In this document: piece after piece, positions 47,948-55,461 of the stretch
Position numbering within the stretch: the stretch's first letter is position 1
Layout of the letters: each line of letters opens with the position of its first letter
NCBI GenBank assembly: GCA_020859945.1
Contig: JAJBVG010000036.1
Coordinates: 1-64,000, forward strand
Source of the DNA: Clostridiales bacterium
Lineage (GTDB): Bacteria; Bacillota; Clostridia; Oscillospirales; Oscillospiraceae
Reading direction: 5' to 3'
Length of the DNA: 64,000 nt
Notes under the pieces: generated by a model
Told to the model about the DNA's origin: nothing
The model's input: the letters and a program-made list of their open reading frames with translations, nothing else
The model's database searches: none
Position numbers and translations under genes: made by a program

Positions 47948-48952
47948 ATGAACCCATTGATCGAACAGCGCGTCAGTCTGGAGCGGATGGAGGAAGCGGC
48001 CACCCTCTTCGGCGCTTTTGATGAAAATATCCGCATCATCGAGCGGGAGTTGTCCGTTCGCATTTTGATCCGGGAGGAAGAGCTGAAAATCAGCGGCGAG
48101 GCGGAGCAGGTGCTGCTGGCGGTGAAAACCGTCCAGGGCCTGATGAGCCTCATCGCCCGGGGCGAGCCGCTGAACGAGCAGAACATCCGCTACATGATCT
48201 CCCTGGCCCGGGCGGGCCAGGAGGAACGCATCAACGACATGGCCAAGGACGTGGTCTGTGTCACCGCAAACGGCAAGCCCATCAAGGCCAAGACCGTGGG
48301 ACAGGCCCGCTACGTCAAGGACATCCAGACCCACACCATCACCCTGGGGGTGGGGCCTGCGGGCACCGGCAAGACCTACCTGGCGGTGGCGGCGGCGGTG
48401 GCGGCGTTCAAGGCCCGGGAGGTCAACCGCATCATCCTGCCCAGCCCGGCGGGGTCGGCCGGGGAGCGGCTGGGCTTCCTGCCCGGCGATTTGCAGAGCA
48501 AGGTGGACCCCTACCTGCGGCCCCTCTACGACGCCCTGTTTGAAATGCTGGGCAGCGAGACCTACGAGAAGTATGTGGAGCGGGGCAATATCGAAGTCGC
48601 GCCCCTGGCCTACATGCGGGGCCGGACGCTGGACGACTCGTTCATCATCCTGGACGAGGCCCAGAACACCTCCCGGGAGCAGATGAAGATGTTCCTGACC
48701 CGGCTGGGCTTCGGCTCCAAAATCGTCATCACCGGCGACATCACCCAAATCGACCTGCCGAAGGACCAAACCTCCGGTCTGAAGGAGGCCATGCGGGTGC
48801 TGAATGGGGTGGAGGACATCGCCATTCGCCGCCTGACCGGGGCCGACGTGGTGCGACACGCTCTGGTGCAGCGCATCATTCAGGCTTACGAGGAGGACGA
48901 GCAGCGCCGGAATCCGCCCAAAAAGCACCCGGCGGACAAGCCCCACAAGTGA
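47948..48952 (+). CDS. phoH: PhoH-family ATPase
   Basis: 334 residues. PhoH is a cytoplasmic ATPase with RNA-related roles, commonly beside ybeY. The start at 47948 (MNPLIEQRVSL) follows ACAGGAG. A KH-like N-terminal part is followed by the RecA-like core with Walker A GPAGTGKTYL, Walker B FIILDEAQNTS, and FLTRLGFGSKIVITGD. One oddity: the segment that is normally LTRPAVEAGE reads LPSPAGSAGE, changing three usually invariant residues (Arg, Val, Glu) while the frame is kept. This may be true divergence or paired sequence errors. Confidence 0.9.
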   Translation: MNPLIEQRVSLERMEEAATLFGAFDENIRIIERELSVRILIREEELKISGEAEQVLLAVKTVQGLMSLIARGEPLNEQNIRYMISLARAGQEERINDMAKDVVCVTANGKPIKAKTVGQARYVKDIQTHTITLGVGPAGTGKTYLAVAAAVAAFKAREVNRIILPSPAGSAGERLGFLPGDLQSKVDPYLRPLYDALFEMLGSETYEKYVERGNIEVAPLAYMRGRTLDDSFIILDEAQNTSREQMKMFLTRLGFGSKIVITGDITQIDLPKDQTSGLKEAMRVLNGVEDIAIRRLTGADVVRHALVQRIIQAYEEDEQRRNPPKKHPADKPHK

Positions 48953-48965
48953 TGCGCCTGTCTCC

Positions 48966-49051
48966 GACAGGCTCTCGACCAAAATCACGGATTTTGGTCG
49001 AATATGCGGCCCCGGCAGCGCACTCGCTGCGCTCGCACGTTTGGGGCCTCC
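48966..49051 (+). repeat. Dispersed repeat family B, copy 2
   Basis: GACAGGCTCTCGACCAAAAT (from 48967), GCGGCCCCGGCAGC, and GCACGTTTGGGGCCTCC match the blocks at 16013-16192. The remaining gap to ybeY (to 49204) holds no gene. Confidence 0.65.
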
Positions 49052-49204
49052 CTGTGTGCTTTTGCCGGTACACGCCCGGCTAAAAGCACGGATTACAATT
49101 TATTTTGCCGCTTTGCGGCAAAACTCCTGCGGAGGGCTTCTATGACCTTTCGTTACACTTAATTCTGTTGGAAATGACTTTTTGACAGTCTGAGGAACTT
49201 AATC

Positions 49205-49702
49205 ATGAACCACGAAATCATTTTGGAGTCCGAGCTGGAGGAACCCTTTCCCTACGCCGACCTGCTGGAGACCTGCATCTGCGCCGCTCTGGAGCAGGAG
49301 GGGGTTGCGGTGGGCTGCGAGGTGGACGTGCTCATCACCGACGACGAAAGCATCCACGAGATCAACCGGGAGCAGCGGGGGGTGGACCGGCCCACCGACG
49401 TGCTCTCCTTCCCCATGTTCCAGCTGGAGCCGGGCGTTCCCCCCACTGAGGAGACGGCGGAGACCGACCCCGCCACCGGGCTGCTGCCCCTGGGGGATAT
49501 GGTCATCTCCTACCAGCGGGCCGAGGCCCAGGCGGAGGAGTACGGCCACAGCGTCCGGCGGGAGCTGGGCTATCTGGCGGTCCACTCCGTCCTCCACCTG
49601 CTGGGCTACGACCACATGGACGGGGACGACGGCCCCATGAAGCGCCAAATGCGGGCGCGGGAAGAGGCCATTATGAACGCGCTGGGGATACCCAGAGAGT
49701 AA
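49205..49702 (+). CDS. ybeY: Endoribonuclease YbeY (rRNA maturation factor)
   Basis: 165 residues. YbeY is a zinc-dependent RNase needed for 16S rRNA 3' processing and ribosome quality control. The metal motif H-x3-H-x5-H is seen in HSVLHLLGYDH near residue 126, and DRPTDVLSFPM is the family signature. The start at 49205 has little ribosome-site sequence upstream (CTGAGGAACTTA, with GAGGA), which is acceptable. It lies between phoH and a YcxB-like gene, the expected context. Confidence 0.95.
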   Translation: MNHEIILESELEEPFPYADLLETCICAALEQEGVAVGCEVDVLITDDESIHEINREQRGVDRPTDVLSFPMFQLEPGVPPTEETAETDPATGLLPLGDMVISYQRAEAQAEEYGHSVRRELGYLAVHSVLHLLGYDHMDGDDGPMKRQMRAREEAIMNALGIPRE

Positions 49703-49705
49703 AAC

Positions 49706-49851
49706 CAATTAGCAATTAGCAATGTGCAATGAACGGGTTTGCCGCCACAGCTGCATATGGAAAAGTTGATGGAAAACGATACCTTTCGCAGGTAATCGCC
49801 AGCGTCTGTTTTCCCCTTAATTGCTAATTGCTAATTGCACATTGCTAATTT
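49706..49851. repeat. Heptamer-arm element 3 (after ybeY)
   Basis: Left arm AATTAGCAATTAGCAATG... (49707-49730), right arm TTAATTGCTAATTGC... (49817-49851), inverted, with an 87-base centre. The right arm ends a few bases before the AAAAGGAG ribosome site of the next gene. Confidence 0.75.
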
Positions 49852-49867
49852 GAAAAGGAGCGAACCC

Positions 49868-50494
49868 ATGAGCGAACAGGAACAAAACGAGACCATGAAC
49901 GTCACCATCGAGGAAGTGGACGAGGAGGAATCCCGCCCCATCGTGGAGACCACCACCGTCATCGACCAGCGGCTGGTCCATGTGCTGGCCAAAAGCGCCG
50001 CCCGCCGGGACCAAAAGAGCGAGAAGCGCCGCCCCATCTACACCGGCCTTGCCATCGCCATTCTGGTGCTGGCGGCGTACCTGGCCTACACCTACTTCAT
50101 CACCAAGACCAACACCACCCGCGGGCCGGTGATGATCGTCATCATGGTCATCATGGCCATCACCCTGCTGCAATACCTCCGCACCCCGCTGGTGGACACG
50201 ATGGAGAAGCGGATGCAGCCCTACCTGGGCCAGGCGTGGCACTACGTCGTCTCCGACGACGGCATCACCCTGACCCTGAACGGCCAGGAGGCCCTGTTCA
50301 AGTGGGAGGAGATCACCGGCTGGTGGCTGGAGGACGGCTTCTATATGATGGAGGTCGCAGGTCAGTCCATCGTATTCCGCCAGGACAGCCTGGACGAGGA
50401 CGAGGAAGAGGACTTGAAGGAGCTGCTCTACGTCTATTTGGGCGACGCTATGTCCGTGGAAAATCTGGACGAGGGCGCGGAAAATCCGGCGTGA
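49868..50494 (+). CDS. YcxB-like membrane protein
   Basis: 208 residues from 49868 (MSEQEQNETMNV), after AAAAGGAG. An acidic N-terminus is followed by two membrane helices (IAIAILVLAAYLAYTYF, as read near residue 60, and MIVIMVIMAITLLQYL near 90) and a cytoplasmic C-terminal domain of the YcxB type, in which a pleckstrin-like strand pattern (DDGITLTLNGQEALFKWEEI) is recognisable. The C-terminal 25 residues are strongly acidic. The function of the family is unknown. Its place between ybeY and era, where Bacillus and Clostridia often have dgkA and cdd, is unusual. Confidence 0.7.
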   Translation: MSEQEQNETMNVTIEEVDEEESRPIVETTTVIDQRLVHVLAKSAARRDQKSEKRRPIYTGLAIAILVLAAYLAYTYFITKTNTTRGPVMIVIMVIMAITLLQYLRTPLVDTMEKRMQPYLGQAWHYVVSDDGITLTLNGQEALFKWEEITGWWLEDGFYMMEVAGQSIVFRQDSLDEDEEEDLKELLYVYLGDAMSVENLDEGAENPA

Positions 50495-50510
50495 GAGAAA
50501 AGCTCTTTTC

Positions 50511-50541
50511 TAACCACTAACCACTGGCCACTAGCCACTAA
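50511..50541 (+). repeat. Heptamer run 4 (CACTAAC type)
   Basis: Four seven-base units of the form CACTAAC, CACTGGC, CACTAGC and CACTAAA between the YcxB-like gene and era. The unit family differs from the AATTAGC and TTAGCTC types, but the period is the same. No inverted arm is present. Confidence 0.6.
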
Positions 50542-50554
50542 AAACGAGGTAACT

Positions 50555-51451
50555 ATGAACATCAACTATTCCGGCATCATCACCATCGTGGGCCGCCCCA
50601 ACGTGGGCAAGTCCACCCTGCTCAACGCCCTGGTGGGGGAAAAGGTGGCCATCGTCAGCCACAAGCCCCAGACCACCCGGAACCGCATCACCGGCATCGT
50701 CAACCGGGGGGACAAGCAGTATGTCTTTACCGACACCCCCGGCCTCCACAAAGCCCGCAACCGGCTGGGGGAGTATATGGACGGCGTGGTCCGGGCCAGC
50801 ATTGACTCCGTGGACGCAGCGGTGCTGGTGGTGGAGCCAATCCCCACCCCCGGCGAGCCAGAGGTGCAGCTCATGCAGCGCATCCAGGCGTTAAAGGTCT
50901 CCGCCGTGCTGGTCATCAACAAGATCGACCTGCTGGAGAATAAGGACAAGCTGCTGGAGGTCATCGCCGCCTACCAGGAACAGTGTCGGTTCGAGGCCAT
51001 CATTCCCCTCTCCGCCACCAAAAAGGACGGCGTGGACGAGTTGCTGGACACCCTGGGAGGGCTGCTGCCCGAAGGCCCCCAGCTGTTCCCCGACGACATG
51101 ACCACCGACCAGCCCGAACGCCAGATGATGGCGGAGATTTTGCGGGAGAAGCTGTTGCTGCGGCTGAACAAGGAAATTCCCCACGGCACCGCCGTGGAAA
51201 TCACCCGCTTCGCTGAGCGAGACGACGGCATCATCGACGTGGAGGCCACCATCTTCTGCGAAAAGGCCAGCCACAAGGGGATCATCATCGGCAAAAACGG
51301 CGCCATGCTGAAAAGCATCTCCACCGCCGCCCGGCGGGACATGGAGCGCTTCATGGGCGCCAAGGTCTACCTCCAGACCTGGGTGAAGGTCAAGGAGAAC
51401 TGGCGGGACAGCCTGACCGCCATCCACAACTTCGGCTACCGGGAGGACTAA
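50555..51451 (+). CDS. era: GTPase Era
   Basis: 298 residues. Era binds the 3' end of 16S rRNA and couples GTP hydrolysis to 30S assembly. The GTPase motifs are all there: G1 GRPNVGKST, G3 DTPGLH, G4 NKIDLL, G5 LSATK. The C-terminal KH domain with GIIIGKNGAMLK (KH loop) is intact. The start follows a GAGGTAAC site. Position before yqzL and recO is the standard Firmicute order. Confidence 0.97.
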   Translation: MNINYSGIITIVGRPNVGKSTLLNALVGEKVAIVSHKPQTTRNRITGIVNRGDKQYVFTDTPGLHKARNRLGEYMDGVVRASIDSVDAAVLVVEPIPTPGEPEVQLMQRIQALKVSAVLVINKIDLLENKDKLLEVIAAYQEQCRFEAIIPLSATKKDGVDELLDTLGGLLPEGPQLFPDDMTTDQPERQMMAEILREKLLLRLNKEIPHGTAVEITRFAERDDGIIDVEATIFCEKASHKGIIIGKNGAMLKSISTAARRDMERFMGAKVYLQTWVKVKENWRDSLTAIHNFGYRED

Positions 51452-51511
51452 TCTTTCCAGACATAAACCCAGCGGAATCCTCACAGCCTAACCCCAACGG
51501 AGGATTCGACT

Positions 51512-51688
51512 ATGACATCTGAACAGAGTTGGGCGCTCTTTTTCCGCACCGGCCTGCCGGAGGCTTATGTACTGGCCAAGGCCGCTGAGAGAGGACGGGA
51601 CCACCATGAACCTGACCACCCAGGCCATCGTCCTGCGGGCGGTGAACTACAAGGAATCGGACAAAATTCTGACCCTGCTGACCCGTGA
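51512..51688 (+). CDS. yqzL: YqzL-family small protein
   Basis: 58 codons from 51512 after ACGGAGGA. The N-terminal part MTSEQSWALFFRTGLPEAYV matches the YqzL family (W-x-LF-x-x-TG-x-PEAYL), tiny proteins of unknown role always found between era and recO. The family usually ends at about 45-50 residues; here no stop comes before recO starts, and the frame overlaps the first 28 codons of recO, ending at 51688. The overlap could be a recently lost stop codon. Confidence 0.75.
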   Translation: MTSEQSWALFFRTGLPEAYVLAKAAERGRDHHEPDHPGHRPAGGELQGIGQNSDPADP

Positions 51689-52352
51689 CAGCGGCAAGCT
51701 GACCGTCACGGCGCGAGCCAGCCGCAAAAAGGGGGGCGGTATCTCCGCCGCCGCCCAGCTGCTGGTCTGGTCGGATGTGGTGCTGAAAGAGTACCGGGGC
51801 CGCTGGACCCTCAGCGAAGCGGTGACTGACCGGGAGTTCCGGGGGGTCCGGGAGGACCTGGACAAAATGGCCCTCGGCTCCTACTTCGCGGAGGTGACGG
51901 AGCTGCTGGCCCCGGAGGGGGTCCCCGCCCCGGAGCTGCTGGCCCTGCTGCTGAACTCCCTCTACGCCCTGGAGAGCCTGGACCGGCCCCTGCCCCTGGT
52001 CAAGGCGGCCTTTGAGCTGCGGGCCATGTGTCTGGCGGGATATGCCCCTGCCCTGGACCGGTGCGCCCTCTGCGGCGCGGAGCAGCCGGAGGAACCCCGC
52101 TTTCACCTGCGGGAAGGGGTGCTGCACTGCCGGGACTGCCGGGTGGGGGAGGGCATCTCCCTGCCCCTGGATGCCGGGAGCCTGGCCGCCATGCGGCACA
52201 TCGTCTCCTGCCCCTCCAAACGGCTGTTCTCCTTCCGCCTCTCCGGGCCGGGGGAAAAGCGGCTGGGAGACGCGGCGGAGGGGTTTCTGCTGACCCAGCT
52301 GGAGCGGGGGTTTCGTACATTGGACTTTTATAAACAGGTAAAGAGCCATTAG
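51606..52352 (+). CDS. recO: DNA repair protein RecO
   Basis: 248 residues. RecO loads RecA at gaps and anneals strands with RecR. The start at 51606 (MNLTTQAIVLRAVNY) follows GAGAGAGG inside the yqzL frame. It has the N-terminal OB fold (residues 1-80), the helical middle, and a zinc site CALCG...CRDC near 150-175. The length is normal. It overlaps yqzL by 83 bases, so the two are co-translated. Confidence 0.95.
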   Translation: MNLTTQAIVLRAVNYKESDKILTLLTRDSGKLTVTARASRKKGGGISAAAQLLVWSDVVLKEYRGRWTLSEAVTDREFRGVREDLDKMALGSYFAEVTELLAPEGVPAPELLALLLNSLYALESLDRPLPLVKAAFELRAMCLAGYAPALDRCALCGAEQPEEPRFHLREGVLHCRDCRVGEGISLPLDAGSLAAMRHIVSCPSKRLFSFRLSGPGEKRLGDAAEGFLLTQLERGFRTLDFYKQVKSH

Positions 52353-52378
52353 CTGTGAGCTGTTAGCCGTTAGCTCGG
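52346..52378 (+). repeat. Heptamer run 5 (TTAGCTG type, single arm)
   Basis: CATTAGCTGTGAGCTGTTAGCCGTTAGC-type units overlapping the last codons of recO. No inverted partner is visible before mutS2. Confidence 0.55.
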
Positions 52379-52461
52379 CTCGTGCTTGCCGTTGCGACAG
52401 CTTTTTTGCCCGGCATAGTACACATTAGAAAGAATAACTGTGCAATATCTTTCACGTTTCT

Positions 52462-52490
52462 TGTAGGGGCGGCCAAGGGCCGCCTCTACA
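52462..52490. repeat. Palindromic element family D, minimal copy
   Basis: TGTAGGGGCGGCC (52462-52474) and GGCCGCCTCTACA (52478-52490), an almost perfect palindrome with a three-base centre. Its ends match those of the longer element at 38542-38644. It lies 60 bases upstream of mutS2. Confidence 0.65.
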
Positions 52491-52552
52491 GGCGCAAGGA
52501 TAAACAGGCAACCATTGCAGGAACATAGATACAGAATTAAAGGAACCCGACC

Positions 52553-54931
52553 ATGACAGACTTATACGAAAAATCCATCCACACTCTGGAGCTGCCCCGG
52601 GTGCTGGAGCTGCTGGCGGAGCAGGCGGTCAGCGACGGGGCCAAGGAGCGCTGCCTGGCCCTGCGGCCCAGCGGCGAAGAGGTGGAGGTGCTGCGCCGCC
52701 AGGCGGAGACCACCGCCGCAAGGGACATGATGGACCTCCACGGCAACCCCGCCCTCGCTAACCTGAAAACGGTGGACGCCACCCTCCAGCGGGCGGCGCT
52801 GGGGGGCGCGCTGAACAACCGGGAGCTGCTGGAGGTGGCGGCGGTGCTGCGCACCGCCCGGAACGTGGCCGCCTACAGCGGCTTCGGGGAGAAAAGCACC
52901 ATCCTAGACCCCCTGTTCCGCAGTCTGGTCCCCGACCAGGCTCTGGAGAACCGCATCACCGGGGCCATCCTCTCCGAGGACGAGGTGGCCGACAGCGCCA
53001 GCCCAGCTCTGGCGGACATCCGCCGCCACATCCGCAGCGCCTCCGGCAAGGCCCGGGAGGTACTCCAGCGGCTCATCTCCTCCTCCGCATCCAAATATTT
53101 GCAGGAGGCCATCATCACCATCCGCAACGACCGCTTTGTGGTGCCGGTGAAAGCGGAGTGCCGGGGCAGCGTTCCCGGCCTTATCCACGACGTCTCCGCC
53201 TCCGGCTCCACCCTGTTCGTGGAACCTATGGCGGCAGTCCAGGCCAACAACGAGCTGCGGGAGCTGCTGAGCCGGGAGGAAAAAGAGGTTGCCCGGATTT
53301 TGGCGGAGCTTTCCGCCCTGGCCGCCCAGCGCCGGGAGGACATCCTGCTGGACTATGACCTGCTGCTCCAGCTGGACGTGATTTTCGCCAAGGGAAAACT
53401 CTCCTACGCCATGAACGGGATGCCCCCCAGACTGTCCCACAGCGGCGGCTTCCACTTCCGCAAGGCCCGGCACCCCCTGCTGGACCCCAAGACGGCAGTG
53501 CCCATCGACCTGCGGCTGGGAGAGGACTTCGATACATTGGTCATCACCGGCCCCAACACCGGCGGCAAGACGGTGACGCTGAAAACCGCCGGGCTGCTGA
53601 CCCTGATGGCCCAGTGCGGCCTGCACCTGCCCGTGGGGGACGACAGCAGCTTTTCCATCTTCCAGGCGGTGCTGGCGGACATCGGGGACGAGCAGTCCAT
53701 CGAGCAGAGCCTCTCCACCTTCTCCTCCCACATCACCAACATTGTGGAAATCCTCGCCCAGGCGGGGGAGGACACCTTAATTCTCTTCGACGAGCTGGGG
53801 GCGGGCACCGACCCCATCGAGGGCGCGGCTCTGGCCGTGGCCATCATTGAGGAGGCTCGGAGCATCGGGGCGCGGGTGGCGGCTACCACCCACTACGCCG
53901 AACTCAAAGTTTACGCCATGACCACGCCGGGGGTGGAAAACGCCTCCTGCGAGTTCAACGTGGAGACGTTGCAGCCCACTTACCGGCTGCTCATCGGCGT
54001 TCCCGGCAAGTCCAACGCCTTCGCCATTTCCCGGCGGCTGGGCCTGCCGGAACACGTCATCGCCAACGCGGGAGACCGCATCGACCGGCAGAATGTCCAG
54101 TTTGAGGACGTGCTGACCCGGCTGGAGCAGCAGCGCCAGGAGTTGGAGGACCAGCAGCAGGAGGCCGCGAAGCTCCGCCGTCAGCTGGAGCAGGACGCCG
54201 CCGCCTCCGCCGAGAGCCGCAGAGCCATTGAGGAGGAGCGCGCCAAGGTGGTGGACAAGGCCCGCGCCGAGGCCCAGCAGATTCTGGACGACGCCCGCAG
54301 CGCCTCCAACCGGGTGTTCCACGAGTTGGACGGCATGAAAAAGCGCCAGAAGCAGGGCCAGGAGGCCGGGGACACCAATGCCCAGCGCGCCGAACTGCGC
54401 CGCCAGCTGAACCAGGCCAGCCAGCGGGTGGGCCAGAGCCGCAGCCTGCCCCAGCCGGAGCCGTCCCGCCCCGCCCAGGCGGGGGACACGGTGGAGCTGC
54501 TCAGCCTGGGCACCCGCGCCCAGGTCCTCTCCGTGGGCAAGGACGGGGCCTTGCAGCTGAAAGCCGGCATCCTGACCATCTCCGCCACCCAGGACGAGGT
54601 GCGGGTGGTCTCCGCCGCCAGCGCCCAGCCCAAAAAGCAGGCCCCCCGCAAGGGCGGCGCCGCCCATCACCAGGTCACACGCAGCAGCGTGGGCCAGGAG
54701 CTGGACATCCGGGGCATGACCTGCGACGAGGGCGTGGCCATGGTGGAGCGGTTTTTGGACAGCGCGGTGATGGCCCACCTGACCGGCGTCTCCATCATCC
54801 ACGGCAAGGGCACCGGCGTGTTGCGCCAGGCCGTCCACCAGTACCTGAAAACCTGCAAGTACGTGAAGCGCTACCGGCTGGGCCGGTTCGGAGAGGGCGA
54901 GGACGGCGTCACGGTTGTCGAGCTGAAATGA
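52553..54931 (+). CDS. mutS2: Endonuclease MutS2
   Basis: 792 residues. MutS2 senses collided or stalled ribosomes and branched DNA in Firmicutes. Domains: N-terminal core and clamp (1-300), MutS ATPase (320-510, Walker A GPNTGGKTVTLKT, Walker B LILFDELGAGTD), a long coiled coil (515-640), a KOW-like segment, and the C-terminal Smr nuclease domain (about 715-792, LDIRGMTCDEGV and HGKGTGVLRQ). All parts are present. It stands alone between recO and the HPr-like gene. Confidence 0.97.
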   Translation: MTDLYEKSIHTLELPRVLELLAEQAVSDGAKERCLALRPSGEEVEVLRRQAETTAARDMMDLHGNPALANLKTVDATLQRAALGGALNNRELLEVAAVLRTARNVAAYSGFGEKSTILDPLFRSLVPDQALENRITGAILSEDEVADSASPALADIRRHIRSASGKAREVLQRLISSSASKYLQEAIITIRNDRFVVPVKAECRGSVPGLIHDVSASGSTLFVEPMAAVQANNELRELLSREEKEVARILAELSALAAQRREDILLDYDLLLQLDVIFAKGKLSYAMNGMPPRLSHSGGFHFRKARHPLLDPKTAVPIDLRLGEDFDTLVITGPNTGGKTVTLKTAGLLTLMAQCGLHLPVGDDSSFSIFQAVLADIGDEQSIEQSLSTFSSHITNIVEILAQAGEDTLILFDELGAGTDPIEGAALAVAIIEEARSIGARVAATTHYAELKVYAMTTPGVENASCEFNVETLQPTYRLLIGVPGKSNAFAISRRLGLPEHVIANAGDRIDRQNVQFEDVLTRLEQQRQELEDQQQEAAKLRRQLEQDAAASAESRRAIEEERAKVVDKARAEAQQILDDARSASNRVFHELDGMKKRQKQGQEAGDTNAQRAELRRQLNQASQRVGQSRSLPQPEPSRPAQAGDTVELLSLGTRAQVLSVGKDGALQLKAGILTISATQDEVRVVSAASAQPKKQAPRKGGAAHHQVTRSSVGQELDIRGMTCDEGVAMVERFLDSAVMAHLTGVSIIHGKGTGVLRQAVHQYLKTCKYVKRYRLGRFGEGEDGVTVVELK

Positions 54932-55048
54932 CACAAATCTTGCATATTTTGAGGCATATTTCCCCCTTTCCCTGCGGCTTTCGTACCATTTTCACGACAA
55001 TGTGGCATATTTCCTCTCCAGACGGAAAAAAGTTTGTTAAATTTGACA

Positions 55049-55078
55049 TTGACGGCGGGAAATAAAATTTGTTATGAT
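55049..55078 (+). promoter_or_regulatory. Promoter of the HPr-like gene
   Basis: TTGACG (55049-55054) and TATGAT (55073-55078), 18 bases apart, in an AT-rich leader; a second TTGACA lies six bases upstream of the -35. Confidence 0.65.
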
Positions 55079-55121
55079 ATACTCCAGCTATAACAGGATA
55101 GCCTTTGGGGAGGAATCTTTC

Positions 55122-55385
55122 ATGACTGTAAAAGAAGCGGTTGTCAGCAGCAAGGTTGGCCTGTATGCGCGCCCTGCCACGTTTTTCATCCAGAAAGCCA
55201 ACGAGTACGTCAGCTCCATCTGGGTGGAGGTCGAAGACAGCCGGGTAAACGCCAAAAGTCTGCTGGGTGTGCTATCTATGGGCATTCTCCAGGGAACCGT
55301 TGTGAAGCTGATGGCAGACGGACCGGACGAAAAAGAGGCCATTGAGGGCCTGGTGGAAGTCCTGGCCTGCGATACCGTCAACTGA
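55122..55385 (+). CDS. HPr-like regulatory protein with Tyr15 and Ser46 (Crh-like)
   Basis: 87 residues from MTVKEAVVSSKVG (start 55122 after GGGAGGA). The fold is HPr, but the active-site residue 15, His in all phosphocarriers, is Tyr (GLYARPA). The Ser46 site for HPr kinase is kept (NAKSLLGVLSMG). It cannot relay phosphate from enzyme I, but it can be phosphorylated on Ser46 and should serve carbon catabolite control with CcpA, like Bacillus Crh (which has Gln15). It is monocistronic: own promoter and a perfect terminator at 55406. It complements the HPr at 12216, which has His15 but Asp46. Confidence 0.85.
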   Translation: MTVKEAVVSSKVGLYARPATFFIQKANEYVSSIWVEVEDSRVNAKSLLGVLSMGILQGTVVKLMADGPDEKEAIEGLVEVLACDTVN

Positions 55386-55405
55386 TCTGTTTGAGGACAA
55401 AAATC

Positions 55406-55437
55406 AGCGCCGCAGGGTTTTGCGGCGCTTTTTTTGT
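55406..55437 (+). terminator. Terminator of the HPr-like gene
   Basis: GCGCCGCA (55407-55414) pairs with TGCGGCGC (55421-55428), followed by seven T. Confidence 0.9.
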
Positions 55438-55461
55438 GAACAGCCACACCGGGAGGCGGCA

